From CmP2 sp052084925 (GTDB lineage Bacteria > Actinomycetota > Actinomycetes > Actinomycetales > Micrococcaceae), in assembly GCA_052084925.1 (NCBI GenBank), contig JBQDEV010000005.1, positions 1-64,000 of the forward strand: 64,000 bases of DNA, given 5' to 3'. Both the position numbers and the translations under genes were made by a program. Every line of letters begins with the position of its first letter. The stretch's first letter is position 1. The notes under the pieces were generated by a model, which made no database searches, had not been told where the DNA came from, and was given only the letters and a program-made list of their open reading frames with translations. Shown here piece after piece: positions 61,614 through 64,000 of the stretch.

Positions 61614-62690
61614 GTGACCGAGCATCGTCGTTCCGAACCCATCTCCGCGCGGCGGCCCCTGCCTGCCCAACCGACCCGAGGTTCCCGGGCACAGGAGCCG
61701 GACGACGTCGAGATCCAGTCGGCCACCGATCTAAGGGTGCCCGTCCACCCCACTCGCGCACTGCGCACCGCCCCGGCCTATGTGCCGGAGGCGCGCCGTC
61801 TTCCCGGAGCGCGGGTGTGGGCCTGGCTGATGGCGATCATCCTGCTGGGTGTGGCGCTGGGCTTCGTTCACCGGATATTCGTCACCTCGAACCTCGGCCA
61901 GGTCTGGGAGTACGCGGCACTGCAGTCGGCTACGGAGTCCCTGCCCGACCTGCACGCCGCCACGGCACAGTTGCTCCAGCACCTGCCACAGGTGGTGGGA
62001 GTCATCGCGATTCTGGCGTTTATTGTGCTCACCGTCTATCGCCGCCGTTGGCTGGCCTCGCTCATCGCGGCAGCGACCTTCGGGGCGGCGAACCTGACGA
62101 CGCAGGTACTTAAGAATCTCGTCCTCGACCGCCCCATGCTCGACAACGGCGTGCCGTACTACACGGGGAATTCACTGCCCTCCGGGCACACGACCTTCGC
62201 CGCTGCGGCTGTCGTTGCGGTGTTCTTAGTGGTGGCCCCGCGCTGGCGTCCGGCGGTGGCGTTCATCGGCGCCCTCTTCGCGACCGCCGTCGGGGTGGGG
62301 ACTTTCGTCGAAGCGTGGCATCGCCCCTCTGACATGGTGGCGGCCTATCTGGTGGCCGGCATCTGGGGGCTCGTGGGCGGGTTCGTGACCTTCCGCACCG
62401 GGGCGAACTGGAACATGCTGTCCTCGCGGACGCACCGCTATCCCTGGCCCTCCGGGCATCCGATGTGGGACGTTCTGATGTGGCTTACCGGTGCGGCCAT
62501 GCTGGCCGGGGCCTGGCTGGCGCTGCTGCCGGTGGGCGGAGCCGAAGCGCTCCCCGCGACGGTGGACTCCGGATTCGGCACCTCGTCGTGGTACCTACTC
62601 TCCGGCGTCCTGTTCGCTGCGGGGGGCGGCTTCGTGCTCTTCGCTTTCCTCTCCTCGTTCTTCCGCTGGGAAGCCGGTCGGAAGAACTGA
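61614..62690 (+). CDS. PAP2-family membrane phosphatase
   Basis: A 358-residue protein: a 65-residue Arg/Pro-rich cytoplasmic start and six or more helices. The three PAP2 signature parts are present: KNLVLDRP, PSGHTTF and AWHRPSDMVAAY. It may dephosphorylate undecaprenyl diphosphate or another lipid phosphate. An extra C-terminal pair of helices extends beyond the core. Start: GTG 61614, six bases after GACAAT; a reading from 61557 is possible. Confidence 0.88.
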   Translation: MTEHRRSEPISARRPLPAQPTRGSRAQEPDDVEIQSATDLRVPVHPTRALRTAPAYVPEARRLPGARVWAWLMAIILLGVALGFVHRIFVTSNLGQVWEYAALQSATESLPDLHAATAQLLQHLPQVVGVIAILAFIVLTVYRRRWLASLIAAATFGAANLTTQVLKNLVLDRPMLDNGVPYYTGNSLPSGHTTFAAAAVVAVFLVVAPRWRPAVAFIGALFATAVGVGTFVEAWHRPSDMVAAYLVAGIWGLVGGFVTFRTGANWNMLSSRTHRYPWPSGHPMWDVLMWLTGAAMLAGAWLALLPVGGAEALPATVDSGFGTSSWYLLSGVLFAAGGGFVLFAFLSSFFRWEAGRKN

Positions 62691-62711
62691 GCTGACCCCT
62701 GGTGCTGACCT

Positions 62712-64000
62712 TTAGAGGTCGGCCAGGGCGGAGGCCGGGTTCTCCATGGCACGAGCGACCATGGTCAAGAACGCCGAGGCGGTGCCGCCGTCGGTGACCC
62801 GATGGTCGAACGACAAGGTCAGCTCGGTCACCTTGCGCACCAGAATCTCACCCTCGACCACCCAGGGGCGGTCGATGATCCGGCCCACCCCGAGGATCGC
62901 GACCTCCGGAGCGTTGATGATGGCGGCCGCACCATCGGTGCCGAACACCCCGTAATTGTTCAGGGTGAAGGTACCGCGGGTCAGCTCGGCGGGGGTGCAC
63001 TTGCCGTCGCGGGCCTTGCCCACCAACTCGGCGATCGCGGTGTTCAGCTCACGCGCCGAGAGCTTCTCGGCGTGCTCGATCGCCGGAACCACGAGACCGC
63101 GGTCGGTCTGGGCGGCCAGGCCGAGGTTGATGCCGTCAAAATGCAGGATCTCCTCGCCGGTGTCACCCTCCCCGACCACCCGAGAATTCATCACCGGGTA
63201 GCGCTGCAGTGCGGCCGTGGTGAAGCGGGCGATCAGGGCCAGCAAACTGGGGGCCGTGCTGGCATCCTGGGCTTTGAGTTCGGCGCGGAGCTCTACGAGC
63301 TTCGTGACGTCGACGTCGAGCCAGGCGGTGGCTTCCGGAATGGTGCGACGCGAGCGCACCATCTGCTCGGCCACCATCTTGCGCACGCCCTTGACCGGGA
63401 TACGCTCGGCGATGGCGAGCCCGGAGCGGGAGTCGATCTCGCCCGAGGGCACCGGAGTCCCGGTGGGCACGGCGGCGGACGCTGCAGCAGCATCGGTGAC
63501 AGACGAGGTCGCCGACAGGGCGGCTTCGACGTCGGCACGCAGGACCAGCCCGTCCGGGCCGGTGCCCTGCAGGGCGGCCAGGTCGAGGCCGTGACGGCGA
63601 GCCAGTCCGCGCACCAGCGGGGAGATGACCCGCGGGGCACGTCCGGTCGGTGCCCCTGTGGAGGCCGACGCGACCGGAGCGAGCGCGGACGCCTTGCGCG
63701 CCCGGGTACGTCCGGTGGCTTTGGCGCCCGTGGTGCCGTAGCCGATGAGCACCGAACCGGAGCTCTCATCATCCGAGTTCTCGTCCGCGTTGTCCGGCTT
63801 GACCCCGGCCTGTTCCTCCTCGCGGTAGCTCAGCGCGCCCGGCTGCTCGGTGGGCGTCCCGGTTGCCGCTTCGGCAGACACCGCATCCGGGTCGCCAACG
63901 GTGATCAACGGGGCGTCGACTTCCATGGTCTCGCCCTCGGCGCCGTGCAGGGTGAGCACGGTGCCGGCGTAGGGGCAGGGCACCTCGACGAGCGCCTTGG
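62712..64000 (-). CDS. 2-oxoacid dehydrogenase E2 acyltransferase, 5' end outside window
   Basis: At least 429 residues; the N-terminus continues past the right edge. The visible start is the C-terminal half of a lipoyl domain; its lipoyl-lysine codon is at 63996-63998 (KALVEVPCPYAGTV). Then an acidic, Ala/Ser/Thr linker, a peripheral-subunit-binding domain (RVISPLVRGLARRHGLDLAALQGTGPDGLVLRADV), and the catalytic acyltransferase domain with GTFTLNNYGVFGTDGAAAIINAPEVAILGVGRI and the active-site DHRVTDGG. It belongs to a pyruvate or branched-chain 2-oxoacid complex; the sequence does not settle which. E1 genes would be upstream, outside the window. Confidence 0.9.
   Translation of the reverse strand, partial: KALVEVPCPYAGTVLTLHGAEGETMEVDAPLITVGDPDAVSAEAATGTPTEQPGALSYREEEQAGVKPDNADENSDDESSGSVLIGYGTTGAKATGRTRARKASALAPVASASTGAPTGRAPRVISPLVRGLARRHGLDLAALQGTGPDGLVLRADVEAALSATSSVTDAAAASAAVPTGTPVPSGEIDSRSGLAIAERIPVKGVRKMVAEQMVRSRRTIPEATAWLDVDVTKLVELRAELKAQDASTAPSLLALIARFTTAALQRYPVMNSRVVGEGDTGEEILHFDGINLGLAAQTDRGLVVPAIEHAEKLSARELNTAIAELVGKARDGKCTPAELTRGTFTLNNYGVFGTDGAAAIINAPEVAILGVGRIIDRPWVVEGEILVRKVTELTLSFDHRVTDGGTASAFLTMVARAMENPASALADL

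Overview
The window is high-GC DNA from an actinobacterium, most likely order Micrococcales and plausibly Micrococcaceae. The evidence is: a mycothiol synthase, a GlnR-type orphan regulator, the menaquinone genes menF/menJ/menD/menC with a polyprenyl synthase, HadA/HadB-like MaoC proteins beside murB, frequent GTG starts, and many genes whose start codon lies 6-7 nt after a TANNNT -10 hexamer (leaderless transcripts). Genus cannot be fixed from sequence alone. No IS element, prophage, integrase or CRISPR array was seen.

Layout. 1-8640 (minus strand): an iron-siderophore island. It has an enterochelin-esterase-like gene, a DtxR/IdeR box, and an operon of lipoprotein receptor, two membrane-anchored surface proteins, two FecCD permeases and an ATPase cut by the window start. 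8742-13342: an aspartate aminotransferase and a large LARTG-anchored surface protein. Its N-terminal domain is closely related to the surface protein of the iron operon, and a weaker DtxR-like box overlaps its promoter. 13520-23879: phosphofructokinase, YgfZ, a nitrobindin-like protein, a 37-residue membrane protein, GlnR, MshD, a Nudix/phosphatase fusion, ThyA and FolA. 23912-31092: an E. coli-type Asd, MurB, two MaoC hydratases, an NhaC-like transporter, a TPM-like membrane protein and a TM2 protein. 31417-31612: tRNA-Met and tRNA-Thr. 31752-38272: a DEAD-box helicase, a CBS/cystathionine lyase pair, a DNA glycosylase and a thioredoxin. 38342-44678: a FadR-type regulator, tRNA-Tyr, YajQ, HtpX, an MFS transporter and FprA. 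44776-47347: lactate permease with a three-site GntR operator array and its LldR-like regulator. 47357-55824: a HIT protein and a menaquinone cluster. 55835-61158: a complete sortase-assembled pilus cluster (tip, shaft, class C sortase). 61614-64000: a PAP2 phosphatase and a lipoyl E2 enzyme cut by the window end.

How the genes work together. The iron island looks like a cell-surface-to-cytoplasm route. Wall- or membrane-anchored proteins stand outside, the lipoprotein captures the ferri-siderophore, FecCDE import it, and the esterase releases iron inside. DtxR would repress the system when iron is plentiful. The shared domain links the separately encoded LARTG protein to this system. The pilus cluster is the other exterior feature; its tip protein has a predicted beta-propeller head instead of the usual von Willebrand A domain. 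The lactate locus is an evident self-contained regulatory circuit.

The best candidates for something undescribed are the iron-regulated surface-protein family and the beta-propeller-tipped pilus. All coordinates and motifs were read by eye. Function names rest on recognised motifs, not on database searches.
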